Translations under genes and position numbers: made by a program
Notes under the pieces: model-generated
What the model saw: only the letters and a program-made list of their open reading frames with translations
What the model was told of the DNA's origin: nothing
Databases searched by the model: none
Shown: piece after piece, positions 43,667-53,219 of the stretch
How positions within the stretch are numbered: the first letter of the stretch is position 1
Layout: each line of letters opens with the position of its first letter
NCBI GenBank assembly: GCA_964551305.1
Contig: CAZKBT010000014.1
Coordinates: 1 to 56,842, forward strand
Direction of reading: 5' to 3'
DNA: 56,842 nt
Source: JBAZDC01 sp041654595
Lineage (GTDB): Bacteria > Pseudomonadota > Gammaproteobacteria > Burkholderiales > Burkholderiaceae_B

Positions 43667-44008
43667 TCAGCCGGCCGAGGCCGGACTTGCGGGCGCGGCG
43701 GCCGGTGACGAGGCGGGCGTCGATGCGGCGGGAGAGGCGGCAGGCTCGCCGGCGGCCGGGGCGGTAGCGGGCGCCGCCGAGGCGCCCGCTCCGGCCTTGT
43801 CGCCGCCCGACGAGGGGCTTGCCCCGCTATTTCGAAAGTCCGTTACATACCATCCTGAACCCTTGAGCTGAAAGCCCGCCGCCGTTACTTGCTTGACATA
43901 GGTTTCCCGGCCGCACTGCGGACACGTCGTCAACAAGGGATCGGACATTTTTTGCAGAACGTCTTGCGCATGCTGGCAAGCACTGCATTTATATGCATAA
44001 ATAGGCAC
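43667..44008 (-). CDS. FmdB-family zinc-ribbon protein with low-complexity tail
   Basis: 113 residues. The start PIYAYKCSACQ and the later TTCPQCGRET give a CxxC...CxxC zinc ribbon, the FmdB/CxxC regulatory domain; GSGWYVTDFR follows. The last 50 residues are almost entirely Ala, Pro, Ser and Gly, a long disordered tail for the family. The start is a GTG at 44008, because all family members begin at this PIY motif. It precedes the DUF502 gene on the same strand by 29 bases. Confidence 0.9.
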   Translation of the reverse strand: MPIYAYKCSACQHAQDVLQKMSDPLLTTCPQCGRETYVKQVTAAGFQLKGSGWYVTDFRNSGASPSSGGDKAGAGASAAPATAPAAGEPAASPAASTPASSPAAAPASPASAG

Positions 44009-44185
44009 GATACAACCTAACGAAGAGAAGGACAATAAAGCTCGCCAAAGGCCGCGCAAGCAAAGAAAACAGGCATGGGCGACCATGGCGCCATCATCCG
44101 CCATTTTAGCCGGTTTTGGCGTGGGATTACCGGACCGCCGCCCCTGCGGGCGACGTCGTCCGGCGCGGGTTTCGCAACCGGGGGG

Positions 44186-45457
44186 TCAGCGGGCCACGGG
44201 CAGCAGGAACATAAGCGCCGCCACGAGCGTAGGAACCAGAGCGGAGCACAGCAGTTTCAACGGCGAAATCGCACCGTCCGGAAAGCAGCCCTTCAGAATG
44301 GAAAAGCCCGCGGGGTTGGGCGCGTTGGCGATCACCGTCAGGCCGCCGCCGGTGACCGCGCCGGCAACCAGCATGTATTTCCATGCCTCGCTGGTGCCTT
44401 CGACCAGCGAACCCAGGTACGTCAAGGCCGCGTTATCGGTCACGGCCGTCAGCGCCGTCGCCCCCCAATACAGGACCGTCGGCGACAAGCCCGCCAGCAG
44501 GTCTTGCAGCCACCACTTCTGCAATCCGCCCAACACCACCAGGCCGGCCAGGAAGAACCCCACCATCAGGCCTTCGCGGATCAACAAGGGATTCTGGTAA
44601 TGCTTGTACGCATGCGCATAGCCGATGAACAGCATGAGCATGCCCAGGAACACGATGGGATGGTGCGCCGACAACACGACGCCGACCAGGAATGCCGTGT
44701 GGATGGCGATCACCGTGAACGGCACGGCACGCCTCGTATCGGCGCCCTCGACGACGCCCAGAGTGCCGTCCAGAAGATGGCTTCGGCATATCCAGGTCAG
44801 CACGGCGGCATTGACCAGGACCGCCACCGCGGCCCGCCAACCGAAATGCGTGGCCATATATGCCGTGTCCCAGCCGAAGGTGCTTGCCACCATGAGCACG
44901 GGCGGCGCGGCGTAAGCCGTCAGCACGCCGCCTATGGAAATGTTGACGAACAGCACGCCCAGCGTCAGGTACTTGAAACCGGCTTGCTCGGACCGCCGGA
45001 AATAGCCGTCGCGCAACAACAGGGCCGCCAAGGTCATGGCGGCCGGCTCGGTGATGAACGACCCCGCCAGCGGCACGAAAGACAGAATGACGAAGAACAT
45101 GGCGAGCTGGCTGCGCATCGGCAACGCCCCTGCCAGCATGCGCACCAGCATATTGACCAGCTCGATGATGGGACGGCTTGCCGCCACGACCATGATCACG
45201 AAAACGAAGGCCGGCTCCGTAAAATTGCGCGTGTCGATGTAGTCGACGGTTTCCCCCACCCCCGACAGCAGTGCCATGACCGCCAGGAGCACGCAAGCCC
45301 AGACGCCGAACACGGCCTCGACCTCGGCCAGCAGGTGCCACATGCCCGCGTGCGGCCCGCCACGATTGGCAAGCCTTGCGAAAACCGGGACGGAGAACGT
45401 ATGGACGATGGCAATAACAAACAACGCCGTTGCCACATACTCCAGAAAACTCACCAT
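44186..45457 (-). CDS. Putative Na+/H+ antiporter (PF07399-like)
   Basis: 423 residues with about 11-12 membrane helices. Features of the putative sodium/proton antiporter family include FTEPAFVFVIMVVAASRP, SFITEPAAMTLAALLL and TDNAALTYLGSLV, where the acidic residues and the unwound TDNA segment probably coordinate ions. A GTG six bases upstream (45463) is an alternative start. It stands between ubiA and the FmdB-like gene, all leftward. Confidence 0.82.
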   Translation of the reverse strand: MVSFLEYVATALFVIAIVHTFSVPVFARLANRGGPHAGMWHLLAEVEAVFGVWACVLLAVMALLSGVGETVDYIDTRNFTEPAFVFVIMVVAASRPIIELVNMLVRMLAGALPMRSQLAMFFVILSFVPLAGSFITEPAAMTLAALLLRDGYFRRSEQAGFKYLTLGVLFVNISIGGVLTAYAAPPVLMVASTFGWDTAYMATHFGWRAAVAVLVNAAVLTWICRSHLLDGTLGVVEGADTRRAVPFTVIAIHTAFLVGVVLSAHHPIVFLGMLMLFIGYAHAYKHYQNPLLIREGLMVGFFLAGLVVLGGLQKWWLQDLLAGLSPTVLYWGATALTAVTDNAALTYLGSLVEGTSEAWKYMLVAGAVTGGGLTVIANAPNPAGFSILKGCFPDGAISPLKLLCSALVPTLVAALMFLLPVAR

Positions 45458-45490
45458 GTCCACGTCCCGGTTAGCGATTGAAATAAAAAG

Positions 45491-46477
45491 TCAGGCGCCG
45501 GCCTGAATGAACACGGTGCCGGCCAAAGCGGCCGCCAATAATAATACCCCTACCTGCATATTGGCGCGAAACAGCATGAAATTGCGGTCGGGGCGCGCGG
45601 GGTCGAATACCCGCATCTGCCAAAGCAAATGTCCGGCGATCACAGCCATCACGATGTAGTAAGGCCAGTCCATCCGCATCGACCAGCCCGCGAACAGCCA
45701 CAAGGCCATCGTCACGATATAAAAGCCGCTGATCCACAGCTTGCCTTTGTCGGCGAACTTCAGCGCCGTCGAATGCAGGCCCAGCTTACTATCGTCGCGC
45801 ATGTCCACGTAGGCGTAGAGGGAGTCGTAGCCGACTTGCCACAGCACCGCCCCCAGCCACATGGCGATCGCACCCAAGGGCACGACGTTCTGCGTGTCCG
45901 ACCATGCCATCAGCATGCCCCAATTGAAGCCGATTCCCAGCACGACCTGGGGCCAATACGTGAACCGCTTGCAGAGGGGATAGACGATGACGATGGGCAA
46001 CAATGCGACGGCCAGCCAACGGCTGTAGCTATTTATCGCAAACAGCAGCAGGCCGCAGACCAGCAACTGCGCAAAGACGAAATACAGCGCGTTTTTCAGG
46101 GTGATCTGGCCGCTGGTCAGCGGACGGAAACGCGTGCGCTCGACCTTTTTGTCGAAATCCCGATCGAAAATATCGTTGAACGTGCAGCCTATGCCGCGCA
46201 TCAATAAAGCACCCAGGGAAAAAATGAAGAGACGGAACAGGGTCGGCCAACCGTCCGCTGCCTGCACCAGGGCCGCCAGGCAGGGAAGCAGGGTCAGCCA
46301 CGTGCCGACGGGCCGGTCGAAACGGCACAGCCTGGCATAGGGCCCCCAAGAACGCGGCAGGTAGCGATCGACCCAGTCATCGGGCCGCATGTCGGAAAGG
46401 TCCGGCCTGGAAAGGTCCGGCCTGTCGGCGCCGGGTCTGGGGCCGACAGGGTCGTGCTTATCGGGTGCGGAGTTCAT
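45491..46477 (-). CDS. ubiA: 4-hydroxybenzoate polyprenyltransferase
   Basis: 328 residues with about nine membrane helices. The first aspartate-rich motif is NDIFDRDFD near residue 100, and the second is YVDMRDDSKLG. Both bind the Mg-diphosphate of the polyprenyl donor. It attaches the prenyl chain to 4-hydroxybenzoate in ubiquinone synthesis. An N-terminal extension of about 40 residues contains a perfect RPDLS duplication, from a 15-bp tandem repeat, ahead of the conserved YARLCRFDRPVGTWL. Confidence 0.96.
   Translation of the reverse strand: MNSAPDKHDPVGPRPGADRPDLSRPDLSDMRPDDWVDRYLPRSWGPYARLCRFDRPVGTWLTLLPCLAALVQAADGWPTLFRLFIFSLGALLMRGIGCTFNDIFDRDFDKKVERTRFRPLTSGQITLKNALYFVFAQLLVCGLLLFAINSYSRWLAVALLPIVIVYPLCKRFTYWPQVVLGIGFNWGMLMAWSDTQNVVPLGAIAMWLGAVLWQVGYDSLYAYVDMRDDSKLGLHSTALKFADKGKLWISGFYIVTMALWLFAGWSMRMDWPYYIVMAVIAGHLLWQMRVFDPARPDRNFMLFRANMQVGVLLLAAALAGTVFIQAGA
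46394..46423. repeat. Tandem 15-bp repeat inside ubiA
   Basis: GGAAAGGTCCGGCCT occurs twice in direct tandem. On the coding strand it gives an in-frame RPDLS duplication in the N-terminal extension of UbiA, outside the conserved enzyme core. Confidence 0.85.
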
Positions 46478-46540
46478 GCAATGCGGAAACGGGTGGAGCC
46501 GGGACGCCGGGCTCGCGTTTAAGCGGCTGGGCCGGCGGAT

Positions 46541-46660
46541 TCATTTTTTCGAGGGGTCGCGCTCATTGCGCACGTGCCGGCGAATGATCAGGAACAGCAC
46601 CAGGGAACAGATCAAGCCTGCCCCAAAAAGAATCACCACGAGAATTTCGCCGGTCGTCAT
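46541..46660 (-). CDS. Small single-helix membrane protein (39 aa)
   Basis: A 39-codon frame between ubiA and the GST gene. It has one hydrophobic helix (GEILVVILFGAGLICSLVLF) followed by the basic RRHVR and a charged tail ending DPSKK. Topology would be N-out, C-in. The ribosome site is weak. Codon use resembles that of the neighbours, and the region is otherwise empty. No family is recognised. Confidence 0.55.
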   Translation of the reverse strand: MTTGEILVVILFGAGLICSLVLFLIIRRHVRNERDPSKK

Positions 46661-46738
46661 GTCTGGCCACTACTTCAAAACAGTACCCGATACTTTAACA
46701 GACGAGCCGCCATTGCCATGCCAAGCAAGCGGCGGCGG

Positions 46739-47347
46739 TCAGGCCGGCGGCAGCGTCTGCTGCATGGAAGGCCGCTGGTTGAACTTCGCAAACCATGCCG
46801 CCAAGGCGGGGCGCGAGCTCCGCCAATCGTAGTCGGCGAACCGGAAACCCAGATACCCCAGCGCGCAGCCCAGCGTGATGGTGCCGATATCGACCTGGTC
46901 GCCGCGCCGCCCGATGGCGCCTTCGAAATAATCAAGCGAATCGGCGATCTTGCCCATCTGGCTCTGCGACCAATCTTCCCAGCGCAAGGCGTCGGGCCGT
47001 ACGGTCGCTTCGTACCGCGCCAGCAGCGCCGCGTCCAGGATGCCGTCGGCCAGCGACTGCTCGGTCAGCGCCAGCCAGCGCTTTTTCGCATCGGCAGGAA
47101 ACAGATCGGCGCCGGCCAGGCTGTTCAAATATTCGCAAATGACGCGGCTGTCATGGATGGCCTGACCGTCGTCGGTGAAAAAGGTCGGCACCTGACCAAG
47201 CGGATTGGACGTCGCGATGGTCGAATCGCGGTTGACCGGATGCGCGTTGCTGGGCAGCTTTTCGATACGGTCGGCCAAGCCGACCTCGGCGGCCACCACC
47301 AGGCATTTCCTGACGAACGGCGAGGCGGGGGAAAAATAAATCTTCAT
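46739..47347 (-). CDS. Glutathione S-transferase
   Basis: 202 residues. The N-terminal thioredoxin-like domain begins MKIYFSPASPFVRKCLV, with Ser residues near position 6-9 as the likely glutathione-activating residues, and continues through NPLGQVPTFFTDDGQAIHDSRVICEYL. The helical C-terminal domain follows. It resembles single-domain bacterial GSTs such as YibF. It begins 31 bases after the flavoprotein gene and is probably the last gene of the GntR-linked operon. Confidence 0.9.
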   Translation of the reverse strand: MKIYFSPASPFVRKCLVVAAEVGLADRIEKLPSNAHPVNRDSTIATSNPLGQVPTFFTDDGQAIHDSRVICEYLNSLAGADLFPADAKKRWLALTEQSLADGILDAALLARYEATVRPDALRWEDWSQSQMGKIADSLDYFEGAIGRRGDQVDIGTITLGCALGYLGFRFADYDWRSSRPALAAWFAKFNQRPSMQQTLPPA

Positions 47348-47378
47348 CGCTTACTCCAAGTCCAAAGCATTCAAAAAA

Positions 47379-49079
47379 TCATGATGCGGCCAGGCAGCGT
47401 CCTGCCACCCAGCCGAAGGTCAAGGCCGGTCCGAGCGTGATGCCCGGGGCGGGATACGTTCCGCCCATCACGGACTGCATGTCGTTGCCCGCCACGTACA
47501 GGCCCGGAATGACCGCGCCGTCCGCAGACAAGGCCTGCGCCTGGGAATTGGTCCGGATGCCGCACGCCGTCCCGATATCGCCGGCCACGACCTCCACGGC
47601 ATAATACGGCGGCTTGGCCAAGGGGCCAAGACAAGGATTGGGGCGATGCGCGGCGTCGCCCAGATAGCGGTTGTATGCGGTACTGCCCTTGCCGAAATCC
47701 ACGTCCTCGCCCTGCTCGACCAACGAGTTATAGCGCTGCACCGTCCGCGCCAGCGTGGAGGGATCGACCTTGATCCTGCCGGCAAGCTCCTCCAGCGTAG
47801 TCGCCTGGAGCAAATAGCCGGCGTCGATCAGATGCCGGCGCGGGCGTCCGCCCGGCAAGGCCAGGCCCAATCCCCATTTCTCGATGAAATCGTGATCGCA
47901 GATCAGGTAGGCGGGAATGCTCGGCGCGGTCTTGTTCGACTCGTACATGCCGGTCACGAAGTCATGATAGGACGTCGATTCGTTTACGAATCGCTCGCCT
48001 TTTCCGTTGACGGCGATCAGCCCGGGCTTGGCCCGATCCCAAACCAGGTGCGGATAGCGGACCACCGTACCGTCGGCCTTGCGCAGCAAGGATACCGGCG
48101 CCCAGAACGCGGGGGATGCGTGACCCGCGCCCATGGCCGCGCCGGCATCCCGGGCCAAGCGTATCCCGTCGCCCTTGTTGTCGGCCGGCGCCATCGACCA
48201 CATTCCGGTCGGCTTGGGATACAGCTCGTCGCGCAAAGCCTCGTCCCAGGGAAAGCCGCCCGTGGCGATCACCACGCCTTTGCGCGCGCCGATGGTCAAC
48301 ATCCTGCCGTCGCGCCGCACGGCCAGCCCCGTCACTCGCCCTCGATCGTCGCGGATCAACGACGTGGCAGGCGTATCCAGCCAATAATCGATCCGATTGC
48401 GCAAGACGGCGTGAAACAGTTGAGCCGCCAACGCATTGCCCAGCACCAACCGCGTGCCCCTGCCGTACCCGCGCAACCTGTCCCACCAGTACCGGAGCAC
48501 CAGCTTGCCGCTGTACCAGAATGACCGGAACTTGCGCGTAGCGGCCAGCAAATGGCTGACGTCGGTGGTGGTGATCATCATGCCGCCCAACACCAGGAAC
48601 TCTTTCAACGGATCGCGCAGCTGCGCGAATTTCCCGCCCAACTTCCTGCCGTCGAAGGCGGCGGGATCCAGACTGCGCCCTCCGAGGTTCGCTCCCGGGC
48701 GATCGGGGTAGTAATCGGGAGAATACGACCGGGTCACCAGATCGAGCACCTGATGAGACGTCATATAGTCCAGCATGCGCGGTCCGTTCTGCAAAAATGC
48801 CTGCTTCATGTGGGCCGGCACGCGATCGCCCACGATCTCGTCCAGGTATTGCTGGACCTTTTCCAGAGAATCCGGATAGCCGGAGGTCTGGGCGCCCGGA
48901 TTGAGCGGAATCCAGACCGCGCCGCCCGATACGGCCGTCGAGCCGCCGATGCGGTCCGTTTTCTCGATCAGCAGGACATCCAGTCCTTCGAAATGCGCCG
49001 TCAAGGCGGCCGACATCCCCGCGGCGCCGCTGCCGACGACGATCGCGTCCACCGTCTTGTCCCAATGTTGTGCATTCAT
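47379..49079 (-). CDS. FAD-dependent dehydrogenase, 3-ketosteroid-delta1-dehydrogenase-like
   Basis: 566 residues. The dinucleotide fold is DAIVVGSGAAGMSAAL near residues 11-26, followed by GGSTAVSGGAVWIP. The C-terminal flavin segment reads GNDMQSVMGGTYPAPGITLGPALTFGWVAGR, a strong match to the KstD/fumarate-reductase flavoprotein class. Such enzymes insert a double bond next to a ketone in steroids or related cyclic ketones. It lies five bases after the SDR gene in the LIV-transporter operon. The true substrate is unknown; no other steroid genes are visible. Confidence 0.87.
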   Translation of the reverse strand: MNAQHWDKTVDAIVVGSGAAGMSAALTAHFEGLDVLLIEKTDRIGGSTAVSGGAVWIPLNPGAQTSGYPDSLEKVQQYLDEIVGDRVPAHMKQAFLQNGPRMLDYMTSHQVLDLVTRSYSPDYYPDRPGANLGGRSLDPAAFDGRKLGGKFAQLRDPLKEFLVLGGMMITTTDVSHLLAATRKFRSFWYSGKLVLRYWWDRLRGYGRGTRLVLGNALAAQLFHAVLRNRIDYWLDTPATSLIRDDRGRVTGLAVRRDGRMLTIGARKGVVIATGGFPWDEALRDELYPKPTGMWSMAPADNKGDGIRLARDAGAAMGAGHASPAFWAPVSLLRKADGTVVRYPHLVWDRAKPGLIAVNGKGERFVNESTSYHDFVTGMYESNKTAPSIPAYLICDHDFIEKWGLGLALPGGRPRRHLIDAGYLLQATTLEELAGRIKVDPSTLARTVQRYNSLVEQGEDVDFGKGSTAYNRYLGDAAHRPNPCLGPLAKPPYYAVEVVAGDIGTACGIRTNSQAQALSADGAVIPGLYVAGNDMQSVMGGTYPAPGITLGPALTFGWVAGRCLAAS

Positions 49080-49084
49080 GATAC

Positions 49085-49810
49085 TTATGCTCCGGAACCG
49101 CCCAGCGATTTGCCGCCGTCCACAAACAGCACCTGGCCCGTGATGAAGTCCATGCCGGGATCCGCCAGGAACGAGACGGCATGGGCGATGTCTTCGGCCT
49201 TGCCCGCCTTGCCGGTGGGCTGCAACGCCAATTGTCCGGCCAGCCGCTCGGGCGACAGGGCCTGCAGCAACGGCGTATCGATCAAGCCGGGGGCGATGGC
49301 GTTGACCAGGATGCCCTTGGGCGCCAGCTCCATGGCGCTGGCTCGCGTATAGCCGACCAGGGCGGCCTTCGACGCCACGTAATGCGCATGATTTTTCGCG
49401 CCCAAGTACGCCCTGGAGGCGATATTGACGATCTTTGCCCCACGGGACATATGCCGCGCCGCGGCCTGGGTAAGCGTGGACACGGCGATGAGATTGACTT
49501 CATACATGCGGCGATGATCGTCGGCGTTGACATCGAAAAACGCGCGCTCGTTGAAGAGGCCAGCATTGTTGACCAAGGCCTGCAAGGGCGGCAAGCCGTC
49601 TATCAATGCACGCACCCCCGCCTCGTCGGTCAGGTCGACCACCTTGTCCTCGACGCTCAAGCCGGCCGCCCGCATTTCCTGCGTGACCCGGCCCAGCAGA
49701 TCACCGTCCCGGTCCACGTTGACGACATGGAACCCATCGCTTGCCAGGCGGCGCACGATGGCCTTTCCTATGCCGCTTGCGCCACCCGTGACCAATGCTC
49801 GCCTTTTCAT
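49085..49810 (-). CDS. SDR-family oxidoreductase (canonical)
   Basis: 241 residues. TGGASGIG binds NAD(P), NNAG stabilises the fold, and the active site is Ser in NIASRAY with Tyr and Lys in HYVASKAAL. The end FITGQVLFVDGG is canonical. It should oxidise or reduce a secondary alcohol or ketone. It lies between the livF gene (28 bases) and the flavoprotein gene (5 bases), so the pair may act in sequence on one imported substrate. Confidence 0.93.
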   Translation of the reverse strand: MKRRALVTGGASGIGKAIVRRLASDGFHVVNVDRDGDLLGRVTQEMRAAGLSVEDKVVDLTDEAGVRALIDGLPPLQALVNNAGLFNERAFFDVNADDHRRMYEVNLIAVSTLTQAAARHMSRGAKIVNIASRAYLGAKNHAHYVASKAALVGYTRASAMELAPKGILVNAIAPGLIDTPLLQALSPERLAGQLALQPTGKAGKAEDIAHAVSFLADPGMDFITGQVLFVDGGKSLGGSGA

Positions 49811-49838
49811 GATGTGCCTCTCTGACGACGCCCCGCCT

Positions 49839-50558
49839 TCAAGAACCTAAATAGGCCCGCTGGACCGCCTCGTCGTTTTTCAAATCTTCCGACTTGCCTT
49901 CCAGGACCACTTCGCCGTTCTCCAGGATATAGGCATAGCTCGATACGGAAAGCGCCAGCTTCACGTTCTGCTCGACCAGCAGGATGGTCATGCCCTCCTC
50001 GCGGTTCAAAGTCTGGATCGTATTGAAAATCTGCTCGATGACCAGGGGCGCCAGCCCCATCGACGGCTCGTCCAGCAATATCATGCGCGGTTTGGACATG
50101 ATGGCCCGCGCCATGGCCAACATCTGCTGCTCGCCACCCGACAAGGTCGCCGCCTTCTGGCTGAAACGCTCCTTGAGCCGAGGAAACAAGGTGCAGACGT
50201 AGTCCATGTCGCGATGGATGCCGGCGCGGTCGCGGCGCGTGTAAGCGCCCATTTCCAGATTTTCCTGCACGCTCATGTCGCGGAATATCTGCCGCCCTTC
50301 GGGCACTTGAACCAATCCTTTGCGGACGATGTCGTCTGTTGAGAGCTGGTGGATTTCCTGGCCGTCGAAGCGCACCGAGCCCTTGGTCGGCCTGACGAAG
50401 CGGGAAATGACGTTCAAGGTCGTCGACTTGCCCGCGCCGTTGGCGCCAAGCAGCGCCACGATCGCGCCGCGCGGCACGCTGAGCGACACACTGTCCAGCG
50501 CCGATATGTTGCCGTACGACGCCGATATTCCTTGAACCTGCAAGAACGGCTCAGTCAT
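49839..50558 (-). CDS. livF: LIV-type ABC transporter ATPase
   Basis: 239 residues. Walker A is GANGAGKST, the signature LSGGEQQM, and Walker B MILLDEPSMGL. The length and the ISASYGNISALDSVSL start are those of LivF, the smaller branched-chain amino-acid transporter ATPase. It energises uptake with LivG at the cytoplasmic face. Its start overlaps the livG stop by eight bases, indicating coupling. Confidence 0.95.
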   Translation of the reverse strand: MTEPFLQVQGISASYGNISALDSVSLSVPRGAIVALLGANGAGKSTTLNVISRFVRPTKGSVRFDGQEIHQLSTDDIVRKGLVQVPEGRQIFRDMSVQENLEMGAYTRRDRAGIHRDMDYVCTLFPRLKERFSQKAATLSGGEQQMLAMARAIMSKPRMILLDEPSMGLAPLVIEQIFNTIQTLNREEGMTILLVEQNVKLALSVSSYAYILENGEVVLEGKSEDLKNDEAVQRAYLGS

Positions 50559-51315
50559 TGCCTTCTCCTTTGCCCAGATAGGCTTCGATGACCCGTTCGT
50601 TGCAGCGGATTTCCGCCGGCGTGCCTTCGGCGATCTTCTCGCCGAACGACATGACGGTAATGCGCTGCGATATCGCCATGACCAGTTGCATCACATGTTC
50701 CACCAACAAGACTGTTACGCCGTCGCGCGCCACCAGCTCGGTCAGTATCCTGTCCAGACTATCGATTTCCCGGTTTCGCAGCCCCGCCGCGGGCTCGTCC
50801 AGCAACAGCAACGTGGGCTTGATCGCCAGCGCACGCGCCAGCTCCAGCATCTTCTGGCGTCCGAAGTCCAGGCCGTTGGCGCGGTAATGGCGGTATTCCA
50901 GCAGACCCACCCGCTCGAGCAGGCTTTCGGCGAAGTCCCGCGTTTCGCCGTCGGGACGCTGCAGCCTCTTGAGCACGCTGCGCGCTCCATGCGTATACGT
51001 GCCCAGCAAGACGTTGTCCATCACGGTCAGTTCGTTGAACAACTCCAGATTCTGGAACGTGCGCGCGATGCCCAGACCGGCGATGTCGTGCGCCGGCCGG
51101 TGCGTAATGTCATTGCCGTTGAACGACACGCGGCCCGACGTCGGGTTGTAATAACGGGACACGCAATTGAACGTGGTCGACTTGCCCGCCCCGTTGGGCC
51201 CGATCAAGGCATGGATCCGGCCTTTTTCCACCTGGAAAGAGAGGTCCTTGATGGCCGTCAAGCCGCCGAATTTGACGGTCAGGTTCTCGATCGATAAAAG
51301 CGTATCCGCGCTCAT
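50551..51315 (-). CDS. livG: LIV-type ABC transporter ATPase
   Basis: 254 residues. Walker A is GPNGAGKST, and GIARTFQNLELF is a LivG-specific Q-loop region. The signature region (NGLDFGRQKMLELARAL) deviates from the consensus LSGGQ: it reads DFGRQ, as in many LIV-type ATPases. Walker B is LLLLDEPAAGL. The C-terminal RVIEAYLG is typical. It pairs with LivF, and its start overlaps the livM stop by four bases. Confidence 0.94.
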   Translation of the reverse strand: MSADTLLSIENLTVKFGGLTAIKDLSFQVEKGRIHALIGPNGAGKSTTFNCVSRYYNPTSGRVSFNGNDITHRPAHDIAGLGIARTFQNLELFNELTVMDNVLLGTYTHGARSVLKRLQRPDGETRDFAESLLERVGLLEYRHYRANGLDFGRQKMLELARALAIKPTLLLLDEPAAGLRNREIDSLDRILTELVARDGVTVLLVEHVMQLVMAISQRITVMSFGEKIAEGTPAEIRCNERVIEAYLGKGEGND

Positions 51316-52298
51316 GCTTTATGCTCCACGGCGTTGTTTTCGTCCTGCGCGGCGCCCGCCGTCTTTTTCGCGATGGGTATTTTGGCGTAGCGCGCCTCGC
51401 CGAACAGGCCTTTGGGCGCGAACATCATGAACAGTATCAAGATGGCGCCGTAGATGATTTCCTGAAACGACAACACCTGCCGGAGCAGTTCGGAAATCAG
51501 GCCGAAGATGATGGCGCCCGCAATGGCGCCTCGCACGGAACCGATGCCGCCGACGACGACCATGATCAGAATCAGGACGGTCGCCTGGAACCCCAGGCTG
51601 TCGGGGTGGATGAACGACGAAAACGTGGTGTACAGGCCGCCCGCCAGGCCGGCATATGCGGCCGACAGCATGAACGCCACGCGCTTGGTGACATTGACGT
51701 TCACGCCCATGGCCTGCGCCGCCACGTCGCTTTCGCGCACGGCCCGGAATGCCGATCCCAGCTGCGATCTCGACAAATGCACGGTCAGCCACAGGATCAA
51801 GGCCGTGACCACGACGACGAACGGGTAGGCGCGAACGTCGGAGGTGAATTCATAGCCGAAGAAATGGGATGGCGACAACCGGTAGCCGTCCGAGCCGTTG
51901 GTGACGGAAACCCAGTTCAGGAATACCCATTGCATCGCTTCGCCAAAGGCAAAGGTGGACAGGGCCAGGTAGATGTCCCGCATCCGTATCGCCAGGGCGC
52001 CCAGGATATAGCCGACCGCGCCCGCCAGCAGCGCGCCCGCCAGGATGGAGATCACGACATTGACCTGCCAGGTCGAATTGATGATGCCCGCGGTATAGAT
52101 ACCTATGCCATAGAATGCGATGTGGGCCAGGGCGAACTGCCCCGTTTCGCCCAGCGCGATGTGCAGCCCCAGGGCCAATACGACGTACACCATCAGCAGG
52201 TTGACGATGAAGAGCACGTAGCCGCTGACGAAAAACGGCAGGACGCAAAGTATGGCGGCGCACGCCAATAGCAGGACTTTGTCGATCGTCGTAGTCAT
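51312..52298 (-). CDS. livM: LIV-type ABC transporter permease
   Basis: 328 residues with about nine to ten membrane helices. Family motifs are LALGLHIALGETGQFALAH, with the LivM-type G-x-FALA near the first third, and the cytoplasmic coupling loop SAFRAVRESDVAAQAMGVN. The last 25 residues are a charged tail. It forms the translocation channel with LivH. Four-base overlaps with both neighbours show a tightly coupled operon. Confidence 0.93.
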   Translation of the reverse strand: MTTTIDKVLLLACAAILCVLPFFVSGYVLFIVNLLMVYVVLALGLHIALGETGQFALAHIAFYGIGIYTAGIINSTWQVNVVISILAGALLAGAVGYILGALAIRMRDIYLALSTFAFGEAMQWVFLNWVSVTNGSDGYRLSPSHFFGYEFTSDVRAYPFVVVVTALILWLTVHLSRSQLGSAFRAVRESDVAAQAMGVNVNVTKRVAFMLSAAYAGLAGGLYTTFSSFIHPDSLGFQATVLILIMVVVGGIGSVRGAIAGAIIFGLISELLRQVLSFQEIIYGAILILFMMFAPKGLFGEARYAKIPIAKKTAGAAQDENNAVEHKA

Positions 52299-53197
52299 AC
52301 TTTCTTAACCTGCAGTTTGCCGCCAAGTATTCCTTGAGGGCGGATGATCAATACGATCATGATGGCTAGGAACGGCGCCACCACGATGGCGTTCGTGGAG
52401 ATGAACAGGCCGACCAGGTTTTCGGTCACGCCGATGATGAACCCGCCCAGGACCGCGCCCGGGATGCTGGACAAGCCGCCCACGATCGCGGCGGCGAACG
52501 CCAAGATGGCGATATGGCCGATATCCGGCGTGATCAGTATCTTGGGCGCGATCAGCAGCGCCGTGATGGCCGATATCAAGCCCGCCAAGCCCCACACGGC
52601 CGCGCGGATGACCACCAGATTGACGCCGACGATCTGCGCGGCGCGCGGATTCATGCCGACGGCGCGCATGGCCTTGCCGGTGCGCGTGTAGCGAAACATC
52701 AGGAACAGCAGCAGCATGACGCTGACGCTGACCACGAAAATGAGCACGTCCAGGCGGGTGAGGAACGCATCACCGATGATCACCGCGTCAGGCGCGACCA
52801 TCGGCGGCAGCGATCTGGGCGAATCGCCCAGGCCGGTCTGGCGCACGACGCCTTTGAGCACATAGGCCAGTCCCAACGTCGCGATCACCAATTGCACGGC
52901 GACGCCCTTGGATTTCACGACCTTTTCCATGACGACGCGCTGGAAGACGGCGCCGATCAAGGTGACGCTGACCAACGTCACGGGAATCACCAGCCAATAC
53001 GACCAGTTCAGCATCAGAATCATGAACAGCGCGACATAGCCACCGACCATGAATATTTCGCCCTGCGCGAAATTCGGGACATCCGTCGTTTTGAAGACCG
53101 TCACGAACGCAACGGCCAGCAACGCATAAACGCTGCCGATCACCAAGCCCGACAGGACACCTTGCTGCAAGAAAAGCCATATGTCGGCAAGACTCAT
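52295..53197 (-). CDS. livH: LIV-type ABC transporter permease
   Basis: 300 residues with about eight membrane helices. The start LQQGVLSGLVIGSVYALLAV and the coupling loop TRTGKAMRAVGMNPRAAQIVGVN are LivH hallmarks. It forms the channel with LivM. An intercistronic hairpin at 53220-53250 separates it from the upstream receptor gene, which would allow the receptor to be made in excess. Confidence 0.94.
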   Translation of the reverse strand: MSLADIWLFLQQGVLSGLVIGSVYALLAVAFVTVFKTTDVPNFAQGEIFMVGGYVALFMILMLNWSYWLVIPVTLVSVTLIGAVFQRVVMEKVVKSKGVAVQLVIATLGLAYVLKGVVRQTGLGDSPRSLPPMVAPDAVIIGDAFLTRLDVLIFVVSVSVMLLLFLMFRYTRTGKAMRAVGMNPRAAQIVGVNLVVIRAAVWGLAGLISAITALLIAPKILITPDIGHIAILAFAAAIVGGLSSIPGAVLGGFIIGVTENLVGLFISTNAIVVAPFLAIMIVLIIRPQGILGGKLQVKKV

Positions 53198-53219
53198 CGT
53201 TCACTCCACCCTCGAACCG

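Noticed and set aside
44075..45481. Long plus-strand open frame opposite the antiporter gene
   Set aside because: The product is full of His, Gln, Arg and Gly runs with no fold, while the opposite strand encodes a clear membrane transporter. It is a mirror frame of GC-rich coding DNA.
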